A DNA stretch of 64,000 nucleotides, taken from contig OZ035999.1 in assembly GCA_964035015.1 (NCBI GenBank), positions 1,504,627 to 1,568,626 of the forward strand, given 5' to 3'. Below the pieces are notes generated by a model that made no database searches, was not told where the DNA came from, and saw nothing but the letters and a program-made list of their open reading frames with translations. This document shows positions 21,288-48,795 of this stretch, one piece after another (positions within the stretch are counted from its first letter, which is position 1; every line of letters begins with the position of its first letter). This DNA is from Corallium rubrum. Its lineage: Eukaryota; Cnidaria; Anthozoa; Scleralcyonacea; Coralliidae. Made by a program: the position numbers and the translations under genes.

Positions 21288-21641
21288 TTGGCCTTGGACC
21301 AGTGTGCATGCCATCAATTTTCCCCGCCAGAATTTTCCGCCAGCATTTTGGAAATATCCAAAAGTCTGCTAGTCTAGCCCGTGCCGAAAAAAAAGCGATC
21401 AATAAAAATGCGTCAGCCATCAGGCGCTTAAAATTACGTAGTCACGTAGATTGATCGCTTCTGCGTTGTGCTATTCCGGCAGCCATTAATTTCATATTTT
21501 TAAAAATTTCATGAAATAGTTTGCCGCCGGCCTTCTGGCTTGAAACCGTCCGCCAATAGTCCCTGGTGGGATTTTCCCTAAGGCAGCTTCCCGCCACATT
21601 TCTCCGGCGGGAGGGCCTCGGAATGCACACTGGGCCTTGGA
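21288..21641. mobile_element. MITE-like element, ccagtgtgcat ends
   Basis: The left end ttggaccagtgtgcatgcc is mirrored by ggaatgcacactgggcc at the right. About 350 bp, no coding capacity; GC content is higher than its surroundings. Confidence 0.6.
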
Positions 21642-22311
21642 AAAGGTACTCAATCACTCCAGTATTTATTCCGATCTAATACAAACTTTGTAAGAATTAC
21701 ACACAGATTGAAGATTATTTAATAAATTTTAACTTAAATATCGGTGGCATAAATGACAGGTAATGTAGCCGGCTTTCCTAAACAGCGACATTTTATGTAT
21801 CTACATATAAATAACCGCAAAATCGCGAAACATATGTTGTTGCTTTTTACTTGGTGGCCTAAGACAAATTTCTAATTCATATTAACTTCGTCGGTTAGAA
21901 CGACGTCAATGCGACTTCGTTTTATACGACGAAATTAATTCAGACAAATTTAATGTTTTGCACATTAAAACACAAAAAATTAAGAGCAGGAAATTTATAC
22001 ATTTAATTCGTTGCGCCGTGACGTTGCATTTCAGTCTGAGATCACGACAGATGTCACGGATACAACGTCTTATTAGACGAATTTACTCCCCATTTAATTG
22101 ATTAAATTACTGTAAATTCGTCTGAAATGCGACGATTGACCGGCGGGAATTGGCCGAGCTAAAATTCGTCATTGCCCCCAATCGGCATGCAACAACTGAC
22201 CTCTTACAAGAGGCTGACGGGAAGTTCCCGTCGGGAACGAAATTAAACAGCAATTTCTTGTCTTGTCTGATCCTACTGCAATAATGAAAGAACAAACCAG
22301 TTTGTCATTAA
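21642..22311. other. No gene seen
   Basis: AT-rich with scattered CG-containing words (tcgtctgaaatgcgacg). No element ends or exons that I can define. Confidence 0.3.
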
Positions 22312-22506
22312 AGCCTAGTTTACACGGGCAATTTTTCTTTGGTAATTTTCAACTTTACAAGTTTTATTTGCCCGTGTGTGCGAGGAAACATGGCAAGTTT
22401 TTCCTTGACAAGTCTCCCTTTTGAAAAGCTGGCATGCCAGTTTTTCAACAAGGAGACTTGTCAAGGAAAATCTTGTCAAGGAAAAATTGCTCGTGTAAAC
22501 TAGGCT
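22312..22506. mobile_element. Harbinger-type MITE, 195 bp, TAA target duplication
   Basis: The ends agcctagtttacacgggcaa and its inverse are flanked by TAA on both sides (22309-22311 and 22507-22509). Three-base TWA duplications are the mark of PIF/Harbinger elements. Internal arms (cttgacaagtctccttt) also pair. Confidence 0.8.
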
Positions 22507-22694
22507 TAAGCTATCAGCTAACTAAACATCTACCTGTTTACAGTAATAATCCTGTATATGTTCATAACATCAGTTACAAGACGTTTCCTTTGAACAGCCC
22601 CTTGAATATTGTCACATGTCACAAGGGGGGGAGGGTATAACAAACAGTCAAACACAGTCACATGACAGACAGACTGAAAAACTAAGTATTAAAC

Positions 22695-23735
22695 AAAGTA
22701 GAGTTGACTATCGCTCATAGAAAACGAGGGCGAGTTGTCTAATTGTTTTGGTATAAATTTACCAACAACAGTTAAATAAATTCTCGACCATAACATATTC
22801 TTTGAGGCTCGTTTAAAGTGCCGCCCTATGACGTCTTTGGCAGATCTTCGTTTCCGTGCTTCGTTGTTGAGATATTTCAGTTTCTTTGATATGCAAATTA
22901 AACACTTTGACATCACACGTGTATAATGAGTTATTGGAGAAAGTTCTATAGATCGTTTTCATCTGACGTCACGGCGGCCATATTGGTGTGCCAAAACAAT
23001 GAAATGGCGGCCATATTGGTGTACGGTATGGGAATTAGCTCTTACTTATTCAATATTTCGTATTGTTTCACCACCCCAATGCGGCAACCGATCACGTGAG
23101 TGAAAACGATCTTATATCTTTGCTATTATCCGTGTATATTATCCGTTTTTGTTTTGTGTAGAACGTATTGCTTCGCCTAAATGTTCAATTTCTTCCTTCA
23201 TTTGCTCACTCCGTTATAATTTAATTTCGGCGGCATTGTTGCTTAACAGAACAACCGCTGGCTCTAATGATCATTGTTCGCGCTATATTACGCATTTTGT
23301 CATTGGTCAATTTTTTTAAAAGGATGACTTTCATTGGTTTATCCCAGAGGTTTATATTTAACAAATAAAACATAAAGCTCCGTGCATATGTACTCTTATA
23401 AAGGCAGGTTTGACGTCATTTGAACACGAAAGCAGTTGTTTCGTGTTCAAATCACGTCAAACGTACCTTTGTAAGAGTACATATGCACAGGAGCGGTATG
23501 TTTTATTTGTTTTATAAAATAATAATAAGAAAAATCAAACTAAAAGTGAGGTAGTTTTGGATTTTTGGCGGGCTTTTGCCGGGCTTACGCCATTTTACGT
23601 TATTCATGATCTCTGTTCTGTTATAAGTGCACGGAGCCCAGCCAATCAGAGCGTGCGTAGAGGGCACCTTATTTTATAATTAACAATTCGACAACGAGCC
23701 CGAGTTTTCTATGAGCGAATAGTCAACGAGGCCTG
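22695..23735. mobile_element. Composite inverted-repeat element, about 1 kb
   Basis: gttgactatcgctcatagaa at the left and its inverse (ttctatgagcgaatagtcaac) at the right frame about 1 kb, with the arm continuing through cgagggcgagttgtc. Inside are a repeat-C piece (22840-22960), a MITE (22950-23114, ends gatcgttttcat/gtgaaaacgatc) and a hairpin element (23363-23515). Confidence 0.65.
23363..23515. repeat. 150-bp hairpin element
   Basis: catatgtactcttataaagg and gtttgacgtcatttgaacac are mirrored around gcagttg at the centre. The outer arms (aaataaaacata...ctccgtgc) pair too, with a few mismatches. Confidence 0.75.
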
Positions 23736-24384
23736 ATATAGGAAGTTTAACTCGACAAACAAACTCATAGTGTCAGAGAGTTCGTGCTAAGTACTGCTCG
23801 TAGCCCTTATTTGTACCCTTTGCGATTTTCCCCTACCTTTTGTGGATAGCTTATTCTTTACCTTGTACGTGAGCACTGTAGTATCGTGGAGTCGTCCATT
23901 GTATGGAAGTTTACCTCGACAAACAAACTCGTATGTCAGAGAGTTCGTGTAAAGCGCTGCTCTTAGAACCTTTTGCAATTACTTCCCATTTGACACTTCA
24001 CAGAAGTATAGACATTTTGCACTTAGTCCTTTGCATGGTGGAGGGGAAATGCTTCTAAATAAACAAATAATATTTTCATTAATAATTTGCTCTCTTGAAC
24101 GACGGGTAAGTAGACATTATCATTATGTCGTACGTATGTGAGTAAACTGTATAATGAAAACGATAGCCAGACGTTCGTCACGCCACTTTCGACCTCACAA
24201 AGATGGGTTAAAACTGATAAGTAATCATCACTGTACAAACTCTTTTAGCTCCTTTTATGTTCATAGCTTTTTACCTTTTTGGTATATCAATCAAACGCGG
24301 CGGAAACACCCCTATTTTAGCATATCAATCAAACGCACAAACACATGCAGTGACATGCATTAGTAATGTCTGCACGCACATGCC
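23736..24384. other. No gene; short duplicated phrase
   Basis: cgacaaacaaactca...gtcagagagttcgtg occurs at 23754-23787 and again at 23916-23949, so a diverged direct repeat of about 160 bp is present. Nothing else is recognised. Confidence 0.35.
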
Positions 24385-24388
24385 TTAA

Positions 24389-25216
24389 GCCCGGCGCACA
24401 CTAGTGCAAGTTGCACGCACAGATGTCATTCGTGACCAATTGCGTGCGACGAAAATCCTAGTGTGCGGGGAAAATATACCGGATTTTTGTCACTCGTGTC
24501 GTGAACAACAAATATCAAACATGTTTGATATTTTCTGTCATTCGTGACAAAAATTCCTAGTGTGCGGCAAAAACCTAACTCGCAACTCTTCGCAGCAAAG
24601 AAGTGCGCATGCGTGTTATTCCCCCAAACAACATGGCGGATAGTGAACAAGATGATTTGTCAGACGACGAAGATATCTTGCTATTTCTTTTGCTGATACG
24701 GAGACGTCGAAGACGTCTGAGGGCGGCTAATCGCCAGTTATGGACGAAACGATGGATTTTGAGAAGACAAAGGCAAGGAGTCTATGATAATCTTATTCAA
24801 GAACTGAACGCAGAGGATCCTGAAAAATTCCGTCAATATCACCGGCTTGATAGGCAATCCTTTGAGGATATCTTACGGATAAGGTATCCTCCTTTGAGGA
24901 TAATTTATCCTCCAAAATTGCTTCGGTGACCAGTTCACTACGAGGTTCACTAGTATGTTCACTATCCGCCATGTTGTTTTGGGGAATAACACACATGCGC
25001 ACTTCTTTGCTGCGAAGAGTTGCGAGTTAGGTTTTTGCCGCACACTAGGAATTTTTGTCACGAATGACAGAAAATATCAAACATGTTTGATATTTGTTGT
25101 TCACGACACGAGTGACAAAAATCCTGTATATTTTCCCCGCACACTAGGATTTTCGTCGCACGCAATTGGTCACGAATGACATCTGTGCGTGCAACTTGCA
25201 CTAGTGTGCGCCGGGC
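24389..25216. mobile_element. Harbinger-derived element with 261-bp inverted arms
   Basis: 24389-24649 and 24956-25216 are near-perfect inverse copies, starting gcccggcgcacactagtgca. TTAA flanks both sides (24385-24388 and 25217-25220). The arms extend into the coding start of the enclosed transposase fragment, so the right arm is an inverse copy of the left end plus the first codons. The structure looks like a fold-back derivative formed from one end of an autonomous element. Confidence 0.85.
24633..24929 (+). pseudogene. N-terminal fragment of a PIF/Harbinger transposase (HARBI1-like)
   Basis: From ATG 24633 the frame reads MADSEQDD, an Arg-rich stretch, then WTKRWILRRQRQGVYDNLIQ and FRQYHRLDRQSFEDIL, the typical N-terminal region of HARBI1-like nucleases. 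About 98 codons; the frame ends soon after a local duplication (ggatatcttacgg/ggataatttatcc). No nuclease domain is present. The ATG sits inside the inverted arm. Confidence 0.75.
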
Positions 25217-25220
25217 TTAA

Positions 25221-25645
25221 GTGTAGTCAGATAGTGGAGGTGATAATATGGCACTATACCCAAGCTCATTACAACTTACAGCAATCAACTAGCAATCCTC
25301 CCACATCTAACCTACTACTGACCACTAGTACCACATTCTCTGAAATAGACCCTTTGCATATGACGTCAAAACGGCCGATCTAACTGAAGCAACTTCAAAG
25401 TTTACACAGCCTACTTTTCGAGATTAGCCGAACTAGCACACAGAAGAGCCGGCGTAAAAACTCGAACACATTCCGACATTCGAACGAATTACCGTAAATT
25501 GGCAGCTTGTTTAATCATACCAACGTGGTTTAAAGGGGCTATGTCACCTTATTTTTATAATTGAGAAAAATTGTCATAAACTGTTACACAAAAAATCTTA
25601 TAATAACAGTAATTGAAAAGATCGGAGAGACTGAAGCGAGATTGA
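25221..25645. other. No gene seen
   Basis: Unremarkable sequence between two mobile elements. The 64-codon open frame at 25189-25383 overlaps the right arm of the Harbinger element and is not supported. Confidence 0.3.
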
Positions 25646-25776
25646 GGCCACGTCCACACGTATACGTTTTCCTAGCGTTTTCATATTGTTTCAGGTAATG
25701 AGACCATTGTTTTCTGCTCCCCTGAGGACCGAGAACAATATAAAAACGCTATGAAAACACATATGTGGACGTGGTC
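25646..25776. mobile_element. 130-bp MITE, ccacgtccacacgtatacg ends
   Basis: ggccacgtccacacgtatac at 25646 is mirrored by atatgtggacgtgg at the right; gttttcctagcg/cgctatgaaaac pair further in. Confidence 0.7.
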
Positions 25777-26738
25777 TGAAAAGGAATTTTAATTTTGTTG
25801 GCCTGGCAGCAATCAAGTTTTAAACGTTCAGAGAACCACCATAGTTGTTAGATCAAGTAGACTTTGAAATACGAATCATCTACAACTTTGATTTTGAAGT
25901 TTGCAGCTCAGAATATCAATGTAAAACAATGGAGGTTAAAAATATTTATATCAGAGCTCACCCTGATAACAGTTGTTGACGCGATTACCCTGCTTAAATA
26001 GAAATTATTTGGTTTGAATAACGTGACATGCATAACCCCTTTATCGTCGTGTTCAAGGCATTTTTGGTGAAAGAAAATTTCGGATGTTAAACTATATAGA
26101 TTTTAAGGTGGCTCCCTATAGTTTCAATAAATACGCGCTATTTCATACGCTCATTATCTAATGTTATTTCCAAGTTTAAAAACTTGTTAGATAAATACTA
26201 AAGTAGACCATACTATAGCAGAACTATCGCAGATATAGAATATCTATACCATGGTAATAATGACGTTGGAACTTTGGTATATTTTCAAATATTGCATAAT
26301 TGAAGCGGGATGTCTTCAGTTTGCTTTGGTGAAATTTTTTAAAAATTGCTGAGATGATAGATACTGTTGTGGAGAATATCCATGCACAAAATCAGAGAGG
26401 GTTGTATGCATGGACATATTTTTCGCTATAAAAATTATCGATTTAAGAAAGTTCTGTCGTCTTATGAAAATTTTTAAAATTTTTATATACTTTAGAACTT
26501 TTTATAAACTACTTATTTACAAAATTTTAGCAAAATTCACCGAAGAAAACGTCTACAAGTCAAACATCTATGTCGACGTGGCCATAGAATTTCGAATCGA
26601 CAAGGTCGCTATTTACGCATGCGTAGCGATACTATTTCTAGTCACCAGTCCCCTATTGAAATTACCGTAGGGAGCCACCTTTTTTATTAATCTCGTGCTT
26701 TTTTGTAATATCGCAGTTTAAGTATATGAAATAATCAT

Positions 26739-26960
26739 CTGTCTCATTTGGAAGAACACCTAAAATGACACTTAAATTAACCTCTTTTGAACACTTAAAT
26801 TAACCTCTTTTGCAGTTTTTCATTTCCTTGCTTCGTTGTTGAGATATTCCAGTTTGTTTAATATGCAAATTAATCATCTTGACGTCACACCTGCAGCATA
26901 ATGAGTTATCAGAGAAAGTCATAGATCGTTGCCATTATCAACTTTTTATAATCACTTAAA
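26739..26960 (+). repeat. Dispersed repeat family C
   Basis: The shared phrases gtctgtctYatttgaaagaa, a cttttgcagtttttc-type stretch and cgttgttgagatatt recur at 22840-22960, 40275-40450 and 45925-46130, in the same order. No terminal repeats defined. Copies differ by 10-20% by eye. Confidence 0.75.
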
Positions 26961-27819
26961 AATTCTAAATGTTTGGTACATACTTCTTTCGAATTAATTT
27001 AGTTTATAATAGTAGTGAGATAGCGAGATTTTGCCTTCTTCCCATAGTGGAGCATTGAAGGGAATGAGTATAGGTTGCGTATCGTGTAAATACCACTGAC
27101 CTTTATATAACTTGGACTACGGGTCCACGATACTTTTGTATTGCACGAAGTGTCCCAATTGAACGGCGCCATCTTTGATTCTCTGGTTTTCTAACAAGAT
27201 GGCGTCCTGTCGGTCATCTGTGATTGGTCAATTTCGCGGCTCAAACTTAACAAGATGGCGCCTGATGGCGTGTAATCGCGCCATTTTTTTCTTGGGGATC
27301 AGTGGTAAATACCAGGAATTCATCTTCAACAGTCTAGCGTATTGTATACTGAAAATATCGCAAAAATGGCCACGAACGGAATCTGGGCACGTTCTATCTT
27401 ATGTTATACGTGTGTTCGCAATTTTTTATTAATGTAGTGGTTTAGCAGCTAGGATATTTTATTTCTCGACCTATGTTGTGGCACAAGCAATTGACAAATA
27501 AAAGCTTGTAACTCAGGTAATTTTTACATAAATAAAACGCGCGAACACACTTTTTTAGAACAAACATTGAGAAGTGTACTGATATGATAAATTGAGAGCT
27601 TTTTGGTAAAACCAAAGACCGCCTTAAACCGCGGCGCGAAGGTACTGTGATTTTAAACTGATGAGTATAACTACATTTGTTGCAAATTTGTGACAAATCG
27701 GAAAAAAATTGAGCGAGCGGTAACACATTTCTTGAAATGGCTTCCTAGGGTATCCTGTAACCTTAATCGCTTCATAAAGAATCAAGAGGATTTTACCGAT
27801 TTAGTTAATATATATTGCT
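26961..27819. other. No supported gene
   Basis: 27165-27290 contains repeated aagatggcg words, which also occur in MITE ends elsewhere here. Open frames at 27175-27432 and 27442-27726 have no recognisable domain. Confidence 0.3.
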
Positions 27820-27854
27820 TTATTTATTTTATTTTATTTATTTATTTATTTACT

Positions 27855-27893
<39 letters not shown>

Positions 27894-27936
27894 TTTGGTT
27901 TTCGTGAAGTATACACGAGGCAAGAGACAATAGGGT

Positions 27937-28020
<84 letters not shown>

Positions 28021-28022
28021 TT
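27820..28022. repeat. Microsatellites (TTTA)n and (TAA)n
   Basis: 27820-27897 is TTTA repeats and 27938-28022 is TAA repeats, separated by about 40 bp. Confidence 0.95.
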
Positions 28023-28520
28023 ATGAATTTATATTGCGCAAATATCAATATCAATATTTTCAAATGCGTTATGGCGCCCTAATCAAGGTCTCTTCCCTTT
28101 AACAAATATTGTTACAAATTATACAATAATCACAAATTAAGAATACTTATGTTGAACTATAAAATCACTGACATGCAAAAACGTCATCACAATCACATCA
28201 TTAAGATTACATATACTGGTTAATCAACGACACATACAAAATACAGTTGTACTTCTACTAACAACAAATTCTGAAGTTTTCGAGTCAAGGTTTCTCGCAG
28301 AACTACAGCTTAGACAAACTGAGAGCCAGGTTGACACGATATCAACATCAAAATTAGTGTTCTGATGAGAAGCAAAGTATCTTCTTTTTTAATATTTTTT
28401 AAATTTGTTGTAAATGTTTATTTCTTTTGTTTGGTCAGAGAGACTGTTCCACACCCTGGATGATCTATCAAAAAACTGTTGTATAAAAGAATTTATCTTG
28501 TCGAATTTTTCAGCAAAAAA
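28023..28520. other. LINE-like 3' flank or spacer
   Basis: After the TAA repeats comes tatattgcgcaaatatcaata and a stretch (gactgttccacaccctggatg) with the feel of an antisense LINE tail. I cannot show an RT motif, so this remains unassigned. Confidence 0.25.
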
Positions 28521-29297
28521 AAATCATAGGTAGCCCAAGCACAATGTGTGATTCTATTTTATAATTGATTTATTTTATATGGCATGGAAATGCATACTGC
28601 TTAATAGCATGTAACTGTTCATATCCTCTTTCATAAGATCAATATGTATCTATATGACTTGTTCATTGACAATAAAATTGAGCAGTGTTTTAATAATATA
28701 AATAAATATACATTGAAATCTACATTACCCCCTGCTGTGTTCACCTCGCTTAACCGTCGCATAAACATTGTTATATTACTATTTTTACCGTAACATATAC
28801 AGGGAAATCAAACTTACTGTTCAAACTAACTGCTTACTTAATATACCATGTAAGAGGGAAAATTCACACATATACTTACAACTAGACGACTTTAAATCAC
28901 GCTTGAAGTCGCCCAGGTTTTGCGGGTCGTCTGGTTGTAAGTATATGTGTGAATTTACCCTCTTACATGGTATATTAAGTAAGCAGTTAGTCTGAGCAGT
29001 AAATTTGATTTTCCTGTATATGTTACGGTAAAAATAGTAATATAACAATGTTTATGCGTCGGTTAAGCGAGGTGAACACAGCAGGGGGTAATGTAGATTT
29101 AAATGTATATTTATTTATATTATTAAAACACTGCTCAATTTTATGGTCAATGAACAAGTCATATAGATACATGTTGATTTTATGAAAGAGGATATGAACA
29201 GTTGCATGCTATTAAGCAGTATGTATTTCTATGCCATATAAAATAAATCAATTATAAAATAGAATCACACATTGTGCTTGGGCTACCTATGAAAAAA
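28521..29297. repeat. Giant near-perfect palindrome, arms about 365 nt
   Basis: From tcataggtagcccaagcaca to the centre near 28890-28920 the sequence is mirrored by the right arm ending in tgtgcttgggctacctatga, with only scattered mismatches and a spacer of roughly 35 bp. Identical small ORFs on opposite strands (28768-28995 and 28821-29048) are a consequence of the mirror symmetry. Retained coding function is not evident. Confidence 0.9.
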
Positions 29298-29312
29298 TGG
29301 GGTTAGTGGCAC

Positions 29313-29550
29313 TTTAAGGGGCTGATTACATGAACCGGGTCAGCCCAGTTGACTTGGGTCACGCATTGATTAGGATCTCACTGCATAGTCTTGAAACTCG
29401 TATAAACTAAATTTACAAAGAAGAATTGGTTCAGTTTAGATGTAAACGAATCTAAACGTTAGTTCAAATCTCCTTTTGCGGCCGGGGAAAACAATTTCGT
29501 GACACGAATCAGCCCAGTTAGCCGGGCTCATGTTAATCAACCCTTAACGA
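29313..29550. mobile_element. MITE with ggggctgattacatgaaccg ends
   Basis: ttaaggggctgattacatga at the left is mirrored by tcatgttaatcaacccttaa at the right; a second pair, cagcccagtt, lies just inside. TTAA borders are possible target duplications. Confidence 0.7.
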
Positions 29551-29564
29551 GTTTTACTTAACGG

Positions 29565-29700
29565 AGAAACTTGAACTATACATCAAATGAAAGCTCATTC
29601 AACATGTGATAACATACGTACACAATATATTTTAGTGACGAGTAATTCTGAAATTACTAGCCATCTTGTTCCACAACTGACAAGATGCCGTGTGCAAATA
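29565..29700 (+). repeat. Repeat related to the arms of the 49950-50745 palindrome
   Basis: caaatgaaagctcattcaac through ttactagccatcttgttcca matches 50535-50640 (same orientation) and 50065-50190 (inverse). Confidence 0.8.
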
Positions 29701-31104
29701 TTATGCCATGCCACTTCACACTCACCTCTTTTCTCCTTTGAATGACCCAGATAAATGGCGGAAATATGGGAAAATTGAAACTTTCCCCTTGATCCATTCC
29801 AACACTTGGCTTTGTTGAGCATTAGAGTGCTTACCAATCATTGATGACCATTGTGCAGAATGTGCGTGGAGTTCACCCGCTCGAAAGTTGTCCGGGTCGC
29901 GAAAAACAAGGTCACAAATAACACGTTGAACGGTAGAATGATCAGGGTTTGGGTTAGATTCTATGAAGTGGATTTTAAGTTTTGGCATGGGGGTGGGGGT
30001 GGGGGTGGGGAGTTAGTGTTATAATTTATTTTTATTTTTAATTTTAATTATAATTTATTTTTAATTTCTAAAGTGAATCTCTTCTGAAGAGGTGAATTAT
30101 GTTTCTGTTGTAGTAAGGAGTCCAAAATGGGTATCCTCTGACTTGTGGTTCCTTGAGGTTGGAGTACGTAGTTCGACGCTGATGTCTAGTAGAATTTGGC
30201 ACCGGTGGCGATGATGCGAGCTCCAATGATACGAGTTTGTTGAGTGATTCGTATTAAGATTTGTGGAAGTTTTCGTATCAAAGGGATCTAAGGGGTTTTT
30301 AAATCGGGTATACAGTATATTCACTTTGAAATTCGGGTATTTGGTATTTTTAAATTTTGTGAATTTCTGGTATACAGTATACAAATTTCAATAAATGTTG
30401 CATAAAGTCTGGAAAGTTGTTGAAATTTGTGTAAACAGGAGTGCACTCATATTAGATTAAGTCTGTTTCATCTGTATGGGGTATTACATGCATTAGCGGG
30501 TTAGAAACGTGCCTTCCCGGCCATGCTTGGAGCCTGACGATAACATGGCTCCTTGTTTTTGTCAAAAGTCGGATGTTTTTTTCAGAACAGGGACTTGGTC
30601 GAGATAGGTCATGCAATTGCTCCCCCAAACTCTCTGGCCGACCCCAATTACTTATAAATACAACTATATACACAAATCTATATAATACATACTAATTCAT
30701 TTATATATACCAAGTGTGACGAATTAACCCTTGTCTCAGTAAAAATAAATTCATCATACCATATTATGCTTTATTTTACCAAACAATTTACGGTATTTAC
30801 TTTCATCAAATTCACCTATTGTGTATTGTGGAATTTAGTGTAAATAGCAAATATTCACTATAGTATATATCAACGGCTGCAGTCTGCTAGACAAAACGAC
30901 ACATGAAAAATTTGCAAGTTTAATCATATACATGCATGCATAAACCCCAACTTTGTCTTCGACTCTATTTCGAGCAGTCCGCCGACAAGGTTATCCGCTC
31001 AAAAGAACTTCTTCACTTTATTTTTTTACTGCCTAGCTCCGACGTCTACGATGGTTAACGTATATAGGACATATTCAGTATAATTATGTATTATTCCTTT
31101 TAAT
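29701..31104. other. No supported gene; G-rich simple repeat at 29987-30012
   Basis: Contains (gggggt)n at 29987-30012 and AT-rich sequence. Open frames at 29595-29988, 30097-30384 and 30452-30673 (minus) have no recognisable features or splice context. Confidence 0.3.
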
Positions 31105-31395
31105 ATGTTTCAAGGGCCTAGAATTCCCAACAAACATATCATGAACAGTTTGTTAGCTGAAAACCGGTACTTAGTTATCGCAAGTTTACCATATCTCTCC
31201 ACACAAAAGCTTTCTGTTTGCTATAAACTTAACAGAGAGTGCAAAACTCTACACGACACGCAGCCAGTAATCTTATCTAGAAAGCCTATAGATTTAAAGT
31301 CTCTACATTCATTAATTTTAAAAAAGGGGCAGATAACAGCCACAGCCGATTATAATATATATACGAATGACAAAATACGACAACGTATCCAATAA
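31105..31395 (+). CDS. Hypothetical 96-residue ORF of unknown nature
   Basis: ATG at 31105 in a weak start context opens 96 codons to a stop at 31393-31395. The translation has an ordinary, mixed composition (LAENRYLVIASLPYLSTQKL, SRKPIDLKSLHSLILKKGQI), unlike the satellite ORFs around it. I do not recognise a family. It lies about 600 bp upstream of the EF-hand gene on the same strand, and could be an exon of an upstream gene, a transposon remnant or chance. Confidence 0.25.
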   Translation: MFQGPRIPNKHIMNSLLAENRYLVIASLPYLSTQKLSVCYKLNRECKTLHDTQPVILSRKPIDLKSLHSLILKKGQITATADYNIYTNDKIRQRIQ

Positions 31396-31995
31396 AGTCT
31401 ACTGAGCACATATCCGTTGCTTTGTGTTAGATATTAAATTAGCGACATACACATGTTTTGTGGTATACGTTTTCGTATGTCTCAGCCATTCAGTCAGGGA
31501 AAAAAGTCGAAAGCTTAGCTAGCCAGGAATCTTATCGTCAAACCTCAAAAAACCTAATTGCTACTCGCGCCAGGATTCCGCTTTGATGTGTAAATTTTCG
31601 ATCGAATTTGTGTCAGCACCTGTTCGTTATTAGCGGTGAGAATTTAGACAGCTCATGAATAAAATAAAAGACTCACAAACACAGAGCACAAATGCAAAGC
31701 GTTTGGTAGGCAAATTACGGTCAAAGATTAATGCTTAAACAACCCACATTGCACTATCCCAGCCAGTGAGCATCAAACTGTAGGACCACAGCCATTGGAT
31801 TTTAATTCTACGAATATAGAAACGACGTATTTGCTTTGAAGGCGTTGTCCCGTGAACATCATGAAAATGCAGATTCCTTAAATATGACAGCGTCTACGCA
31901 TGCGTATTCTTACCCGGCGAACGAGGAATATTTATTTTGATGCCCAAACAAAAGGTGGTCAGTGCGCGAGAATACGTCGTAATCAAAACAGCATC

Positions 31996-47343
<15,348 letters not shown>

Positions 47344-48795
47344 TGGTAAAACCTCTCTACAAAGCTTCATGCTGGATACCGGTCGCATGAACGCTGTTTC
47401 CTTCGTTTAAGACTTTGATTATTAGTCATTTATTTAAACTAGGTTTTATTATTTATTACAAATTCTTTGTGGGTAAAAAAAACAGGGAAAATATTATTAA
47501 AACCCGACCTGTTCAGTCTGCGTTGATGCGTGACATGAAGCTGACTAACTTGCGAGCTAAAATTCTATGACTACGAAATTCAAATTTGTGAACAAACTTG
47601 TTTCACACATAAAACAGTAAATTTAAACCAGACAAAGTGCTAAAGAGCGGTGCCCTGTTTGGCGTCAAAAATCTCGCTTGTATTCTCGTCCCCAGAGCTC
47701 ATGTTTCTGTGTTTGTGGCTTATACGCGTGCCACAAAAAATGTACGACTTCCTCAAACATGCAGAATATAAATTTACCTAACAAGTTGTCAGGGCAGCGA
47801 CTGGTTTTTCAGTGCACCGTAGTATCAAGCTGCCTGAAATACAGTTGATCAAAATTGCAGTGTCCTGACCAGTACGTTTCGGCTTTACGGAGATCGTGAA
47901 ACGGCCGCCAAAATTCCTCGCGTCAAAAACATGGCTTCCATTCTCAAAGCGACAATGCCAAGAGCCCTTGACGTCTGTGGCTTTGCAATACGGAACAAAC
48001 TTACAAGCCAAATTTATTGAAAATTATAAAGCTGACTGACGAGCTAACCGCTAGCATGCCAGGGCACCACAAAAATTCGGCTACCTGCGAAATGGCCAAT
48101 GCTTTTCTGACAAACATGATGTCGTCAAAAAGCCACCAAAATCCTTGGCGTTAAAAACATCGCTTATATTAATTCGCGTTCCACAAAAAAGGACACCCAG
48201 AATATAAAGTTACCTAACGTTACGAGCCAACTGCTCAGCGGTACTTGTTAGGCACCGCAATAGAATGGTGCTTTGTAAAGTCATAGTTAATAGAACATTT
48301 ATATGGTTTAGAAGCTCCATCGTCTTTCAACATTAAGTAATGGCCAGTTGAAAGACAATAGGGGTCCTTAGGTGATTTTTAAACACGTAATGCAAATGTT
48401 TTGAATAGCTTCAAAAACGACTCGTGATGTAGTAATCTGAAAAAACGACGTTGTCTGAGCCGAAAAAAAAAACTAAGCTAAAGTTTATGTGAATCGAGAG
48501 GATATTTTATCAGATTTATAACCACGGACATAGCACTGATTTCCTTTGTGTTTTCCTCATCAAATAGCTAATTTCTATGAACACGTGACGATAAAGAAGG
48601 TCAACTAAACCTTTTGAAGTTATATTTTCTTCTGAAAGAATTACCATATAACTTAGCAAAATAAAGAAAAATATGATTTCGAGGTAAAGCAAAGAATTTA
48701 TCAGCGAAGCCTTCTTAGGTCCTCTTGAAGCATGACCGCGTTTCTAGGAGAATGGGTACGCATATGGGTGAAACCCACTGACCTCAACATGTCCT
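47344..48795. other. 3' flank of the EF-hand gene
   Basis: Probable 3' UTR at the start; I see no clear AATAAA close to the stop. 47530-48250 has diverged internal repetition (gctgacta-gcgagct, aatataaa-ttacctaac, gcgt-aaaaac). A family D copy occupies 48420-48575. No further gene. Confidence 0.4.

Noticed and set aside
28768..29048. Two 75-codon ORFs with nearly the same sequence on opposite strands, seeming like a duplicated gene
   Set aside because: A direct consequence of the palindrome; there is no start context or family support.
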